Positions 52,421 through 61,528 of a stretch of DNA of 64,000 bases are shown piece after piece. Every line of letters begins with the position of its first letter. The stretch's first letter is position 1. The position numbers and the translations under genes are program-made. The notes beneath the pieces were generated by a model. That model was given only the letters and a program-made list of their open reading frames with translations. It did no database searches and was not told the origin of the DNA. Origin of the DNA: an uncultured Bacteroidales bacterium (GTDB lineage: Bacteria > Bacteroidota > Bacteroidia > Bacteroidales > Bacteroidaceae); assembly GCA_902771725.1 (NCBI GenBank), contig CACXXT010000001.1, forward strand, positions 62,001-126,000. The letters are read 5' to 3'.

Positions 52421-54349
52421 ATGAAAAAGATATTGTTCATCGCAGCGGCAGCCCTCTTTGGGCTGGCCGCCTGCACGGAAGACTTTAAGGACTGGACCCC
52501 ACAGGCTCAGCCCACACAGCCCGAAGTCGTCAGCTTTGGCAATGGCACCATAGCCACTGTCGCAGGAACGAACCTCAATGTCCTTCCAGAAGGCGAGGAA
52601 CTGGTGCAGGTCTGCTCTATCTCGGCACCTACTGCGACTGACGAGGCTTTCACTCCTAAGTATGTCATTAACTTCGGCGACCAATCGTTTGATCTCGACG
52701 CTCAGGGACGCATGAAGGCCGAAGACCTTCAGGCATTACTGTCCGACGCCTATGGTCTCAGACCCGTAGAACGCGAACTCCAGGCTACCGTCACGATGTA
52801 TCTGACCAATGGCAACACCGAGATTTTCATTGCCACCTCAGATCCTTTCACCGTGAAGGCTACGCCCGTGGCTCCCGTTATCGAGGCCGCCTACTACCTC
52901 ACGGGCTCCATCAATGGTTGGGACAATACCAACACCGACTACAAGCTCACCAACGACGGTTCTGATCCCTATGAGAACCCTGTCTTCAAACTGCGCTTCG
53001 AAGCTCCTGAGGACGGAAGTGACATAGAGTTCAAGATGACTCCGGAGAGCGGCCTTGGTGGCGACTGGAGCGGCTGTCTGACTGCTGGCAACGAGGAAGG
53101 CAAGTTCAGCTACAACAACGCTGGCGGCAATCTCGTCATCACTGCAGACCCCGATGCCCTCTACTACGAACTGACATTCAACATGCTCGACCAGACCTGG
53201 TCTGTAGCACCCATTGGCTTCAATGAGTTCATCTATGAGATTGGTAACGAGAGCGGCTGGAGTGCTGTTCATCCTCTCCATGGCAATGGCCTCGGACAGT
53301 ACGAAGCTGTCATCTACCTCGACGGCGAATTCAAGTTCAAGCCCAACAAGGACAACTGGGACGGTGACTGGGAGAAGGCCAGTGGTGATGGCACTTCCGG
53401 AACGCTCACGACCGACGGCGGACCCAACGTTGATGGTGCAGCAGCTGGCTTCTATTTCGTGCAGGTAGATCTCAAGGAGATGACCTACAAGATTACTCCC
53501 GTTCAGAACATCAGCATCATCGGTTCTGTCCGTGGTAGCTGGGACACCGACGTTGAGATGACCTACAACGAGATACTGAATTGCTGGGAGGCTCGTGAGA
53601 CCCTCGTTGCCGGCGAATTCAAGTTCCGTCTCAACCACGACTGGGGTATCAACTGGGGTGGCGAATTCGAGAACCTCACCCAGGGCGGTGCCAATCTGCA
53701 GCTGGCTGCCGATGGTCCCTACATCATCCGCCTGTATCTCAGCGACGAGGCTCCTGCTCACTGCACCGTCAAGGCAGACAGCGGCTATCCCGATAACATC
53801 TTCGAGATTGGCAACGAGAGCGGCTGGGGCGTCAGCCACCTCCTTCTGGGCAATGGCGCTGGTCAGTACTCCGGTATTTACTACCTCAACGGTGAGTTCA
53901 AGTTCAAGCCTAACAAGGACAACTGGGACGGCGACTTCGAGAAGGTTAGCGGCGATGCCTATGCAGGCACCCTCACTACCGATGGCGGTCCCAACATTGA
54001 TGGTCCCGAGGCTGGTGTCTATATGATAGATGTCGACCTGACTGCCATGACCTACAAGCTGACAGCCCTCACCTCCGTCAGCATCATTGGTTCCGTCAAG
54101 GGCAGCTGGGACACCGATGTGGACCTCACCTACAATCCCGAGGCCGGTTGCTGGGAGACCACTGCTGAACTCGGTGCTGGCGAATGGAAGTTCCGTGCCA
54201 ACCACGACTGGGCTATCAACTGGGGTGGCAGCGAGAGCAACCTCGCCCAGGATGGCGCCAATCTGCAGCTGGCCGAGGCTGGCACCTACAAGGTGCAGCT
54301 CTTCCTGAGCTATGCCGGTGCTCACTACTGCACCGTCACCAAGCAGTAA
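52421..54349 (+). CDS. susF: SusF-like surface lipoprotein with duplicated binding modules
   Basis: A 642-residue lipoprotein (lipid Cys at 18 in GLAACTED). After the N-terminal domain (to about 150) and one starch-binding module (about 157-265, YYLTGSINGWDNTN), there are four more: A1 (270-360, IYEIGNESGWSAVHPL), B1 (364-455, SIIGSVRGSWDTDVEMTYN), A2 (459-550, IFEIGNESGWGVSHLL) and B2 (554-642, SIIGSVKGSWDTDVDLTYN). The A1-B1 and A2-B2 halves are strongly alike, also at DNA level, so a unit of about 190 residues has been duplicated. SusF of B. thetaiotaomicron has three modules. More modules should raise avidity for starch. Gap from susE 8 bases. Confidence 0.88.
   Translation: MKKILFIAAAALFGLAACTEDFKDWTPQAQPTQPEVVSFGNGTIATVAGTNLNVLPEGEELVQVCSISAPTATDEAFTPKYVINFGDQSFDLDAQGRMKAEDLQALLSDAYGLRPVERELQATVTMYLTNGNTEIFIATSDPFTVKATPVAPVIEAAYYLTGSINGWDNTNTDYKLTNDGSDPYENPVFKLRFEAPEDGSDIEFKMTPESGLGGDWSGCLTAGNEEGKFSYNNAGGNLVITADPDALYYELTFNMLDQTWSVAPIGFNEFIYEIGNESGWSAVHPLHGNGLGQYEAVIYLDGEFKFKPNKDNWDGDWEKASGDGTSGTLTTDGGPNVDGAAAGFYFVQVDLKEMTYKITPVQNISIIGSVRGSWDTDVEMTYNEILNCWEARETLVAGEFKFRLNHDWGINWGGEFENLTQGGANLQLAADGPYIIRLYLSDEAPAHCTVKADSGYPDNIFEIGNESGWGVSHLLLGNGAGQYSGIYYLNGEFKFKPNKDNWDGDFEKVSGDAYAGTLTTDGGPNIDGPEAGVYMIDVDLTAMTYKLTALTSVSIIGSVKGSWDTDVDLTYNPEAGCWETTAELGAGEWKFRANHDWAINWGGSESNLAQDGANLQLAEAGTYKVQLFLSYAGAHYCTVTKQ
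53230..54349 (+). repeat. Tandem duplication of about 570 bp inside susF
   Basis: The segment from about 53230 to 53797 and the one from about 53798 to 54349 encode the same A-B module pair with long near-identical stretches such as FKFKPNKDNWDGD and TLTTDGGPN. Confidence 0.85.
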
Positions 54350-54369
54350 TACAAACCTATGAATCATCT

Positions 54370-54414
54370 TTCCTGCGCTGCGCGGGGGCTTGCCCCCTCG
54401 CGCTCGCGCAGGAA
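54370..54414 (+). promoter_or_regulatory. GC-rich hairpin between susF and the amylase gene
   Basis: Arms TTCCTGCGC and GCGCAGGAA enclose a second stem GGGGGC-TT-GCCCCC. It lies in the intergenic leader of the amylase gene and may reduce or stabilise distal expression; AT-rich repeats follow it (54415-54455). Confidence 0.6.
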
Positions 54415-54451
54415 TTCTTCTTTATTCTTCATCTTTCATTTTCACTTTTCA

Positions 54452-56221
54452 ATGAAAAAGTTTCCCTACCTCCTGCTCTCTCTCTGCCTCTCCGCTTTCC
54501 TCATCGGTGGATGTGGTGATGACGACCCCGTGGAACCTGCACCTGTGGATCCTACTCCTGCCGACACGACCTCTTCAACTCCGACGCCTACGCCCGTGAC
54601 CCCCACTCCCGCTACTGTCGTTGGTTGGCCCGAGGCCTATGGCGGTGTGATGTTGCAGGGTTTCTATTGGGACGGCTTTGGCGATGCCCAGTGGACTCGC
54701 CTAACCGCTCAGGCCGAGGAACTTGCTCCCTACTTCTCGCTCGTCTGGCTCCCTCAGAGCGGCAACTGTGGCGGCACCTCTATGGGGTATGATGACCTCT
54801 ATTGGTTCAACAACTACGACAGCTCATTTGGCACCGAACAGGAACTGCGGACCCTCATCAAGACCTTTAAGGACAAAGGCATCGGAACCATTGCCGATGT
54901 GGTCATCAACCACCGCAAGAACGTCTCCAACTGGGTGGACTTCCCGAAAGAGACCTATAAAGGTGTCACCTACGAGATGGTCAGCACCGATATCTGCTCC
55001 GATGACGACGGCGGTGCCACTCGTCAGTGGGCTGCCTCCAATGGCTATCAGCTCTCTTCCAACCCCGACACAGGCGAAGGGTGGGGTGGTATGCGCGACC
55101 TGGACCACAAGAGTCAGAATGTGCAGACCATCGTCAAGGCATATCTTGATTTCCTGCTCAACGACCTCGGCTACATCGGTTTCCGCTACGACATGGTCAA
55201 GGGCTACAGCGGCTCTTACACCAAACTCTACAACGAGAGCGCCCGTCCGAAGTTCTCCGTCGGCGAGTGCTGGGATGGCACCAACACCATCAAGACCTGG
55301 ATTAACTCCACCAACCGAACCAGTGCCGCCTTCGACTTCCAGTTCCGCTACACGGTTCGCAATGCCGTCAACAATCAGAACTGGTCGCGCCTCGGTCAGC
55401 AGAACGACGGCAACTGGCCTCTGGTGTCGAACAACACCCAGAGCGGTGCTTTCAGGCAGTATGCAGTCACCTTCGTTGAGAACCACGACACGGAGTACCG
55501 CTCCGCTTCCGCTCAGCAGGATCCCATCCGCAAGGACACCCTGGCCGCCAACGCCTATCTGCTCTCGCAGCCCGGCACGCCTTGCGTCTTCCTCAAGCAC
55601 TGGAAGGCCTACAAGCACGAAATCGCCCGCATGATTCAGGCACGTCAGGTGGCAGGCATTCAGAACACCAGCCAGACGACCCTCTTCCGCAACACGACAG
55701 CCTTCTATGCTGTCACCACTCAGGGTAGCAAGGGTAATCTGATTACCTGGCTGGGCGATCAGTCGGAAGCAGCCTCTGCCATCAGTGGGTACACTCAGAT
55801 CCTCAGTGGTCCTCACTACAGCTATTGGATTGAGGATGCCCTCGTTTCCGCCTGGCAGGCCATGCCGGTTCCCTCCTTCCCCGAGGATAACGTTCAGAAA
55901 CACGATGTCACCATCTATCTGAAGGATCCGGGTTGGCCGCAGGTTTACTTCTATGCCTGGGATGGCAACCTCTATATTGAGGACTCGTGGCCTGGAGTTC
56001 AGGTGACGGCTTCCAAGGAGATCAATGGTACGAAGTACTACTATCGCACCTTCAACGTTTCTGCCGAAGCAGGCTACTCCATGAACGTCATCTTCAACAA
56101 GGGCAATAGTGATGGCCAGACAGTAGACATCAAGGGCATTACCTCCGACCGCTATTATGAGATTACCTCCTCGACGAATAAATACACCGTCAAGGATATC
56201 ACATCAGAAATAGGAAAATAG
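54452..56221 (+). CDS. SusG-like surface alpha-amylase (GH13 with C-terminal starch-binding module)
   Basis: A 589-residue lipoprotein (lipid Cys at 21 in LIGGCGDDD) with a Pro/Thr linker (27-56). The GH13 barrel (about 60-480) begins VMLQGFYWDGF, as in plant-type amylases. Catalytic acids are Asp247 (GFRYDMVKGY), Glu272 (SVGECWD) and Asp346 (VENHDTEYR). Residues about 500-575 (VTIYLKDPGWPQVYFYAWDG) are a CBM26-like starch-binding module. It should cut starch at the surface for SusC/SusD. Unlike SusG of B. thetaiotaomicron, which has an inserted CBM58, the binding module is C-terminal. The start is at the ATG before the lipoprotein signal, not the longer frame from 54359 that would translate the hairpin. 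Confidence 0.93.
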   Translation: MKKFPYLLLSLCLSAFLIGGCGDDDPVEPAPVDPTPADTTSSTPTPTPVTPTPATVVGWPEAYGGVMLQGFYWDGFGDAQWTRLTAQAEELAPYFSLVWLPQSGNCGGTSMGYDDLYWFNNYDSSFGTEQELRTLIKTFKDKGIGTIADVVINHRKNVSNWVDFPKETYKGVTYEMVSTDICSDDDGGATRQWAASNGYQLSSNPDTGEGWGGMRDLDHKSQNVQTIVKAYLDFLLNDLGYIGFRYDMVKGYSGSYTKLYNESARPKFSVGECWDGTNTIKTWINSTNRTSAAFDFQFRYTVRNAVNNQNWSRLGQQNDGNWPLVSNNTQSGAFRQYAVTFVENHDTEYRSASAQQDPIRKDTLAANAYLLSQPGTPCVFLKHWKAYKHEIARMIQARQVAGIQNTSQTTLFRNTTAFYAVTTQGSKGNLITWLGDQSEAASAISGYTQILSGPHYSYWIEDALVSAWQAMPVPSFPEDNVQKHDVTIYLKDPGWPQVYFYAWDGNLYIEDSWPGVQVTASKEINGTKYYYRTFNVSAEAGYSMNVIFNKGNSDGQTVDIKGITSDRYYEITSSTNKYTVKDITSEIGK

Positions 56222-56242
56222 AGCCATCAGGCCCTCTCAGGT

Positions 56243-56282
56243 AAAAAAAGTCCAAGCGGTGCACGCCACTTGGACTTTTTTT
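56243..56282. terminator. Intrinsic terminator of the susC operon
   Basis: Arms AAAAAAAGTCCAAG and CTTGGACTTTTTTT, a 14-bp stem with a 12-base loop and T-run on both strands. It closes the starch operon 21 bases after the amylase stop codon. Confidence 0.9.
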
Positions 56283-56284
56283 CG

Positions 56285-56292
56285 TATCTTTG
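56285..56292 (+). promoter_or_regulatory. -7 promoter element of the old yellow enzyme operon
   Basis: TATCTTTG directly after the terminator, 57 bases before the start at 56350. No -33 TTTG at the proper distance. Confidence 0.6.
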
Positions 56293-56349
56293 CACCCGAA
56301 AACAAACCTCCATTGCGAGCCGCATGCCTGTGTGGCTCTCCTGTTCCTT

Positions 56350-57597
56350 ATGAATAAGATATTCGAAGAAGCCCACATTGGCCCCCTCACCCTTCGCAAC
56401 CGCACCATCCGCAGTGCCGCCTTCGAGAGTATGTGCCCCGGCCACCAGCCCTCGCAGCAGCTCTACGACTACCATACCAGTGTCGCCCGTGGCGGCATCG
56501 GGATGACCACGGTGGCCTACGCTGCCGTCACGCCCTCCGGTCTCAGCTTCGACCGTCAGCTGGTGATGACGCCCGAGATCGTTCCCGGCTTGCGTCGTCT
56601 GACCGATGGCATCCATGCCGAAGGCGCTGCCGCCGGCATCCAGCTCGGCCATTGCGGCAACATGAGCCATAAGGAGATCTGCGGGTGCATCCCCGTGGGT
56701 GCCAGCACGGGCTTCAATCTTTACTCGCCCACCATCGTTCGCGGTCTGCGCCGCGATGAACTGCCCGAACTGGCCCGTTGCTTTGGCCGCGCCACCCGTC
56801 TGGCCAAGGAAGCGGGCTTCGACAGTGTGGAAGTCCACTGCGGTCACGGCTATCTCATCGACCAGTTCCTCAATCCTTACTTCAACCATCGTCATGACGA
56901 ATATGGCGGTTCGCTCGAGAACCGTATGCGTTTCATGGAGATGTGTGTCACCGAAGCCCTCGAGGCTGCCCGTGGCGACATCGCTGTTATCTGTAAGATG
57001 AACATGCGCGATGGCCTGAAGAACGGCATCAGGCCGGAGGACACCAGTATTCCTGTTGCCCGCCGTCTTCAGCAGCTGGGCGTCGACGGTCTGGTCCTCA
57101 GTGGCGGTCTCGTCAGCGCCACGCCGATGTATGTCATGCGCGGCGAGCTCCCCCTGCAGACCATGACCCACTACATGGACAAGTGGTGGCTGAAATATGG
57201 TATCCGTGCCGGTAAGCCCATCGTCCGCAATATCATGACGAAGCCAGTGCCCTACAAGGAAGCCTTCTTCCTCGAGGATGCCCTCAAGTTCCGTTCCGCC
57301 CTGCCGGATATGACGCTCATCTACGTCGGCGGTCTCGTCTCGGGCGACAAGATTAATGAGGTTCTCTCCCATGGCTTCGAGGCGGTGCAGATGGCTCGCT
57401 CCGTGCTGCGGGAGCCCGACTTTGTCAACAAGCTGCGTCAGGATGAGCACTACCGCAGCCAGTGTCGCCATTCGAACTACTGCATCGGCCGTATGTACAC
57501 CCTGGATATGCGATGCCACCAATGCATGAACGGCGAACCGTTGCCCGAGGATATCCAGAAAGAAATCGAACGTATAGAAAAAGAGCAAAATGGATAA
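56350..57597 (+). CDS. Old yellow enzyme family NADH:flavin oxidoreductase
   Basis: A 415-residue FMN-binding TIM barrel. These enzymes reduce activated C=C bonds, for example in enals, quinones, steroids or dienoyl-CoA. Landmarks are IGPLTLRNRTIRSAAFE near the start, GIQLGHCGNMS, VEVHCGHGYLIDQFLNPYFN and HRHDEYGGSLENRMRF (substrate-binding His and Tyr area). The C-terminus holds Cys residues (SNYCIGRM and MRCHQCMNG) but the FAD/NAD domain found in 2,4-dienoyl-CoA reductase and BaiCD is missing. The start at 56350 is chosen to match the family; a frame from 56290 begins inside the promoter. It overlaps the SDR gene by 8 bases. Confidence 0.9.
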   Translation: MNKIFEEAHIGPLTLRNRTIRSAAFESMCPGHQPSQQLYDYHTSVARGGIGMTTVAYAAVTPSGLSFDRQLVMTPEIVPGLRRLTDGIHAEGAAAGIQLGHCGNMSHKEICGCIPVGASTGFNLYSPTIVRGLRRDELPELARCFGRATRLAKEAGFDSVEVHCGHGYLIDQFLNPYFNHRHDEYGGSLENRMRFMEMCVTEALEAARGDIAVICKMNMRDGLKNGIRPEDTSIPVARRLQQLGVDGLVLSGGLVSATPMYVMRGELPLQTMTHYMDKWWLKYGIRAGKPIVRNIMTKPVPYKEAFFLEDALKFRSALPDMTLIYVGGLVSGDKINEVLSHGFEAVQMARSVLREPDFVNKLRQDEHYRSQCRHSNYCIGRMYTLDMRCHQCMNGEPLPEDIQKEIERIEKEQNG

Positions 57598-58435
57598 GAA
57601 AGTCTGCATCATCACAGGCGCCGACACCGGTATGGGGCTCGAGGAGTCCCGCGCCATGGCAGAGGCGGGTTTCCACGTCATCATGGCGTGTTTCTCCCCG
57701 AAGCTTGCAGAGCCTGTCTGCCAGCGGCTGCAGCAGGAGACTGGCAGCTCCGCCATCGAAGTCATCGGCCTGGACCTCGCCAACCTTTCCAGCGTGCGCG
57801 CCTTTGCGGATACCATCAAGAGCCGCTTCGGCCATCTGGACCGCCTGATGAACAACGCCGGCACCATCGAGACAGGCTTCCACACCACCGTGGACGGACT
57901 CGAGCGCACGGTCAGTGTCAACTATGTCGGACCTTTTCTCCTCACCCGCCTGCTGCTGCCGCTGATGAGCGAGGGCTCGCGCATCGTGAATATGTCCTCC
58001 CTCGTTTTCCCGTGGGGCAGTCTGGACTTCCCGGATTTCTTCTGGCGCGGTCGTCGGGGCAGCTTCTGGCGCATCCCCATCTACGACAACACCAAGTTGG
58101 CCATCACCCTCTTCACCTTCGACCTCGCCAGGCGGCTGAAGGACCGCGGCATCACCGTCAATGCTGCCGACCCGGGTATCGTCAGCACCAATATCATCCG
58201 GATGCAGAAGTGGTTCGACGTCTTCACGGACATCATCTTCCGTCCGATAATCCGCACTCCCCGTCAGGGTGCCGACACCGCCATCCATCTCCTTCTTGAT
58301 GAGGACAAGGCTGCGCAGACCGGTACCTTCAACCGCAGCAACCACATCCATCCCGTCCGCGACAAGTTCCTCCACCATCCCAAGATGCAGCAGCTCTGGG
58401 ACGAGACCGAAAAGATAGTCGCCCCCTTCCTTTAA
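57590..58435 (+). CDS. Short-chain dehydrogenase/reductase
   Basis: A 281-residue NAD(P)-dependent Rossmann enzyme. The cofactor motif TGADTGMG (9-16), NNAG, the catalytic Ser in VNMSSLVFP and YDNTK (Tyr and Lys) are present. In general shape it resembles retinol-dehydrogenase-like SDRs. The 8-base overlap with the old yellow enzyme suggests translational coupling: the two could reduce a double bond and a keto group of one substrate. The substrate is unknown. A poly-C/A spacer of 90 bases with a palindrome separates it from the MATE gene. Confidence 0.9.
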   Translation: MDKKVCIITGADTGMGLEESRAMAEAGFHVIMACFSPKLAEPVCQRLQQETGSSAIEVIGLDLANLSSVRAFADTIKSRFGHLDRLMNNAGTIETGFHTTVDGLERTVSVNYVGPFLLTRLLLPLMSEGSRIVNMSSLVFPWGSLDFPDFFWRGRRGSFWRIPIYDNTKLAITLFTFDLARRLKDRGITVNAADPGIVSTNIIRMQKWFDVFTDIIFRPIIRTPRQGADTAIHLLLDEDKAAQTGTFNRSNHIHPVRDKFLHHPKMQQLWDETEKIVAPFL

Positions 58436-58492
58436 TAGCCCCTTCCTCCAATCCCCCCCAAAAAAATAATCCCCCTCTCAGATTCCCCTGTG

Positions 58493-58513
58493 TTCGGCGG
58501 TTCGTCCGCCGAA
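58493..58513. repeat. Diverged copy of the palindromic element
   Basis: Arms TTCGGCGG and CCGCCGAA around TTCGT. The centre is identical to the aroB and nhaC copies; the outer three base pairs differ on both arms in a matching way. Confidence 0.85.
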
Positions 58514-58525
58514 AATTCCCCCACT

Positions 58526-60034
58526 ATGACAGACAGAACCAAAGAACTCGGCACCCGCCCCATTGGCGCTCTCCTCATGCAGTACGCCGTCCCCGCCATC
58601 ATCGCGATGACGGCCTCCTCGCTCTACAATATGGTGGACAGCGTCTTCATCGGACAGGGCGTAGGGCCGATGGCCATTGCCGGCCTTGCCATCACCTTTC
58701 CCTTGATGAATCTCAGTGCCGCCTTCGGAGCCATGGTAGGAGTGGGCACGGCCACGATGATCAGCGTGCGCCTCGGTCAGAAGAACCGCGAGGAGGCGCA
58801 GCATTTCTTCGGCAATTCCCTGACCCTCAACGTGCTCATGGGCCTGCTCTTCATGGGCGGTGTCCTCGCCTTCCTCGACCCCATCCTCCGCTTCTTCGGC
58901 GCTTCGGACCAGACGCTGCCCTACGCCCGCGAGTACATGGAGTGGATTCTCTACGGCAACGTCTTCACCCACCTCTACTTCGGACTCAACGCCGTGTTGC
59001 GCTCGGCCGGCCATCCCCGCACGGCGATGTACGCCACGATCCTGACCGTGCTGCTCAACACCGCCCTCGACCCGCTGTTCATCTACGGCCTACACCTCGG
59101 CATCCGTGGTGCGGCCATTGCCACGGTCCTCTCGCAGTGCGTCTCGCTCTGCTGGCAGCTGTGGATCTTCTCCCGTCCGTCGGAAGTCGTCTTCTTCCGG
59201 CGCGACACCTGGCAACTCCGCTCTCGCATCGTGGGCGGCATCCTTTCGATTGGTCTCTCGCCATTCCTGATGAATGCCTGTTCCTGCCTCGTCGTGCTCC
59301 TTATTAATAGAGGTATGGTGGAGTATGGCGGCGACCTTGCCGTGGGTGCCTATGGCATCGACAACCGTGTGCTCTTCTTCTTCGCCATGATTGTCATGGG
59401 ATTCAATCAGGGAATGCAGCCCATTGCCGGCTACAACTACGGAGCCCAGCTGCACCATCGTGTGAAGGAAGTGCTCTACAAGACCATCGGCTATGCCACC
59501 GTCGTGATGACTGCCGGTTTCGTTGTCTGCGAACTCTTTGCAGAGACCATCGTTCGTGCTTTCACCACCGACCCCGAGCTGATAGACATCGCCGCTCATG
59601 GAATGCGCATCGATGTAGCCCTCTTCCCCGTCATCGGTTTCCAGATGGTCACGGGCAATTTCTTCCAGAGCATAGGCCAGGCGGGCAAGAGCATCTACCT
59701 CTCCCTGACGCGGCAGCTCATCTTCCTGGTGCCCTGCCTGCTGCTGCTGCCTCCTCTCATGCCTTCCCTCGGCCTGCCTGAGCTCGATGGCATCTGGCTC
59801 TCGCTGCCCGTCAGCGACGGCCTTGCCTCGCTCAACGCTGCCGTGCTCCTCTGGCTGCAGATCCGCGAGTTCCAGGGACGGCCTCTCAACCTTCAGTGGT
59901 CTCCTCTGAACCTCCGCTTCGCCATGCCCAGCCTGTTGCGCCTCCCTCATCGCATCCGCTATTTCGCAGCCAGCCGTGTGGCTCCCTACATCCCCCTCTT
60001 CTCCCTCTTTCAGCACGAAGACAAGGAATCATGA
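58526..60034 (+). CDS. MATE-family efflux transporter
   Basis: A 502-residue protein with about 12 membrane helices in two homologous halves. MATE proteins export drugs or metabolites against sodium or proton flow. Landmarks are QYAVPAIIAMTASSLYNMVDSVFIGQG in outline, GVGTATMISVRLGQ, LNAVLRSAGHPRTAM and QGMQPIAGYNYGA in the second half. The C-terminal 50 residues after the last helix are basic and lack a known role. The ATG at 58526 is preferred; a GTG at 58490 would add 12 residues encoded by the palindrome. It overlaps the phosphodiesterase gene by 4 bases (ATGA). Confidence 0.92.
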   Translation: MTDRTKELGTRPIGALLMQYAVPAIIAMTASSLYNMVDSVFIGQGVGPMAIAGLAITFPLMNLSAAFGAMVGVGTATMISVRLGQKNREEAQHFFGNSLTLNVLMGLLFMGGVLAFLDPILRFFGASDQTLPYAREYMEWILYGNVFTHLYFGLNAVLRSAGHPRTAMYATILTVLLNTALDPLFIYGLHLGIRGAAIATVLSQCVSLCWQLWIFSRPSEVVFFRRDTWQLRSRIVGGILSIGLSPFLMNACSCLVVLLINRGMVEYGGDLAVGAYGIDNRVLFFFAMIVMGFNQGMQPIAGYNYGAQLHHRVKEVLYKTIGYATVVMTAGFVVCELFAETIVRAFTTDPELIDIAAHGMRIDVALFPVIGFQMVTGNFFQSIGQAGKSIYLSLTRQLIFLVPCLLLLPPLMPSLGLPELDGIWLSLPVSDGLASLNAAVLLWLQIREFQGRPLNLQWSPLNLRFAMPSLLRLPHRIRYFAASRVAPYIPLFSLFQHEDKES

Positions 60035-60537
60035 AACGAATCGGCCTCCTGAGCGACACCCACGCCTATTGGGACGACAAGTACCTGGAGTACTTCGCCG
60101 AGTGCGACGAGATCTGGCACGCCGGCGACATCGGCAGCACCGAAGTTGCCGACCGCCTCGCCGCCTTCCGTCCTCTGCGTGCTGTGGTCGGCAACTGCGA
60201 TGGTGGCGACCTGCGCCTCATGTTCCCGGAGAAACTCCGTTGGACCTGCGAGGGAGCCACAGTCCTGATGACCCACATCGGAGGCTATCCCGGACGCTAC
60301 GACCGCAGCATCGCACGCCAGCTCTACACCAATCCTCCCGCCCTCTTCATCTGTGGCCACAGCCATATCCTCAAGGTGCAGTACGACCAGCAGCTGCATT
60401 TCCTCCACATCAACCCCGGTGCCGCCGGTCTTCAGGGCTGGCATCGTGTCCGCACCCTGGTCCGCTTCACCGTCGATGCCGGTGCTTTCCACGATCTCGA
60501 GGTCGTGGAACTGGGGCGCCCGAGGGATATCTCATAA
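60031..60537 (+). CDS. YfcE/MJ0936-type metallophosphoesterase
   Basis: A 168-residue cytoplasmic calcineurin-like phosphodiesterase. The metal ligands lie in LLSDTHAYW (Asp, His), IWHAGDIG (Asp), VVGNCDGG (Asn), MTHIGGYPG (His) and FICGHSHIL (two His), the full set for a two-metal site. The natural substrate is not known; small members hydrolyse phosphodiesters such as bis-pNPP. The start overlaps the MATE stop codon (ATGA), which fixes it and indicates coupling. Confidence 0.92.
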   Translation: MKRIGLLSDTHAYWDDKYLEYFAECDEIWHAGDIGSTEVADRLAAFRPLRAVVGNCDGGDLRLMFPEKLRWTCEGATVLMTHIGGYPGRYDRSIARQLYTNPPALFICGHSHILKVQYDQQLHFLHINPGAAGLQGWHRVRTLVRFTVDAGAFHDLEVVELGRPRDIS

Positions 60538-60553
60538 TGTACGAAATAACCCC

Positions 60554-61411
60554 ATGAATATGAAAAGAATCCTGTTCCTACTTCTCTTCGTGTGTTGTTC
60601 CTTGACGTCATTCGCCCAATCCGGCAAACTCTTCGAGACCCAGATGCCCTGTCGGCTGCTCGAAGGCGTGAGCCAGCGTGTACTCAGCATCTACCTGCCC
60701 GCCAGCTATGATCGGGACAGCCAGCGGCGCTATCCCGTCCTCTACCTGATGCACGGTGGTGGTGAGTCCCACACCGTATGGCAGCGCAACGGACACCTCC
60801 GTGAGGTTGCCGACAGCCTGATTGCAGCAGGCGAGATGGAAGAGATGATTCTCGTGTGTCCCGAGGGCAACGAGCAGAACATGATGTACTTCAATGCTCC
60901 CTGGTGGAAGTACGAGGACTATTTCTTCCAGGAACTCATTCCTTATATTGAGTCCAACTACCGTGCCCGCACCGACCGCGCCCATCGTGGTATTGCCGGT
61001 TTCTCCATGGGCGGAGGAGCCGCCACGGTCTATGGCGTCCACCACCCCGAACTCTTCGCCCTGGTCTATGACATCAGCGGCTATCTGCGCCGCCTGCCCA
61101 TGGAGTGGCTGAAGAACGACCCCTCTGCAGAATGGCGGCAGCAGGTCATCGAGGAGAACAACCCCGTTGCCCGCATCCTCAGCGGCACCGACGAGGAGGT
61201 CGCTGCCTGGCGTCAGGTGGATTGGACGGTCAGCGTGGGCGACCACGATTTCACCTTAGAACTGAACATGGAACTCGTCCGTGCCTTCCGTCAGCGCGGC
61301 ATCGACTACCACATGCACGTCAGTGCCGGTTCCCACGACTGGCGCTACGTAGCTCCCGCCATGGCCGAAGCCCTCAAGCACGCCACCCACTGCTTCCGTC
61401 GCACCCAATAA
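60554..61411 (+). CDS. Secreted esterase (CE1/Fes-like alpha/beta hydrolase)
   Basis: A 285-residue protein with a signal peptide (about 1-24, ending SFAQ). The esterase D-like fold is shown by RYPVLYLMHGGGES (oxyanion region), nucleophile Ser in IAGFSMGGGAA, Asp in VSVGDHDF and His in SAGSHDWRY. Family members include feruloyl and acetyl esterases acting on plant polymers. It is 16 bases after the phosphodiesterase gene, so it may be the last gene of that unit. Substrate not determinable. Confidence 0.88.
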   Translation: MNMKRILFLLLFVCCSLTSFAQSGKLFETQMPCRLLEGVSQRVLSIYLPASYDRDSQRRYPVLYLMHGGGESHTVWQRNGHLREVADSLIAAGEMEEMILVCPEGNEQNMMYFNAPWWKYEDYFFQELIPYIESNYRARTDRAHRGIAGFSMGGGAATVYGVHHPELFALVYDISGYLRRLPMEWLKNDPSAEWRQQVIEENNPVARILSGTDEEVAAWRQVDWTVSVGDHDFTLELNMELVRAFRQRGIDYHMHVSAGSHDWRYVAPAMAEALKHATHCFRRTQ

Positions 61412-61528
61412 TATCTCCTCCCACATCAAATTTATCACTTTACTCGAAAAAGTTTACCTAGTTTACGGTGACTATGGATGATGGTCGTAGAGGTGGTTTT
61501 GCTCTGTATTTTATCAAAAACGCATCAT

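Noticed and set aside
54359-54451. A longer N-terminus for the alpha-amylase
   Set aside because: It would translate the GC-rich hairpin and AT repeats and place the lipoprotein signal in the interior. The ATG at 54452 is the proper start.
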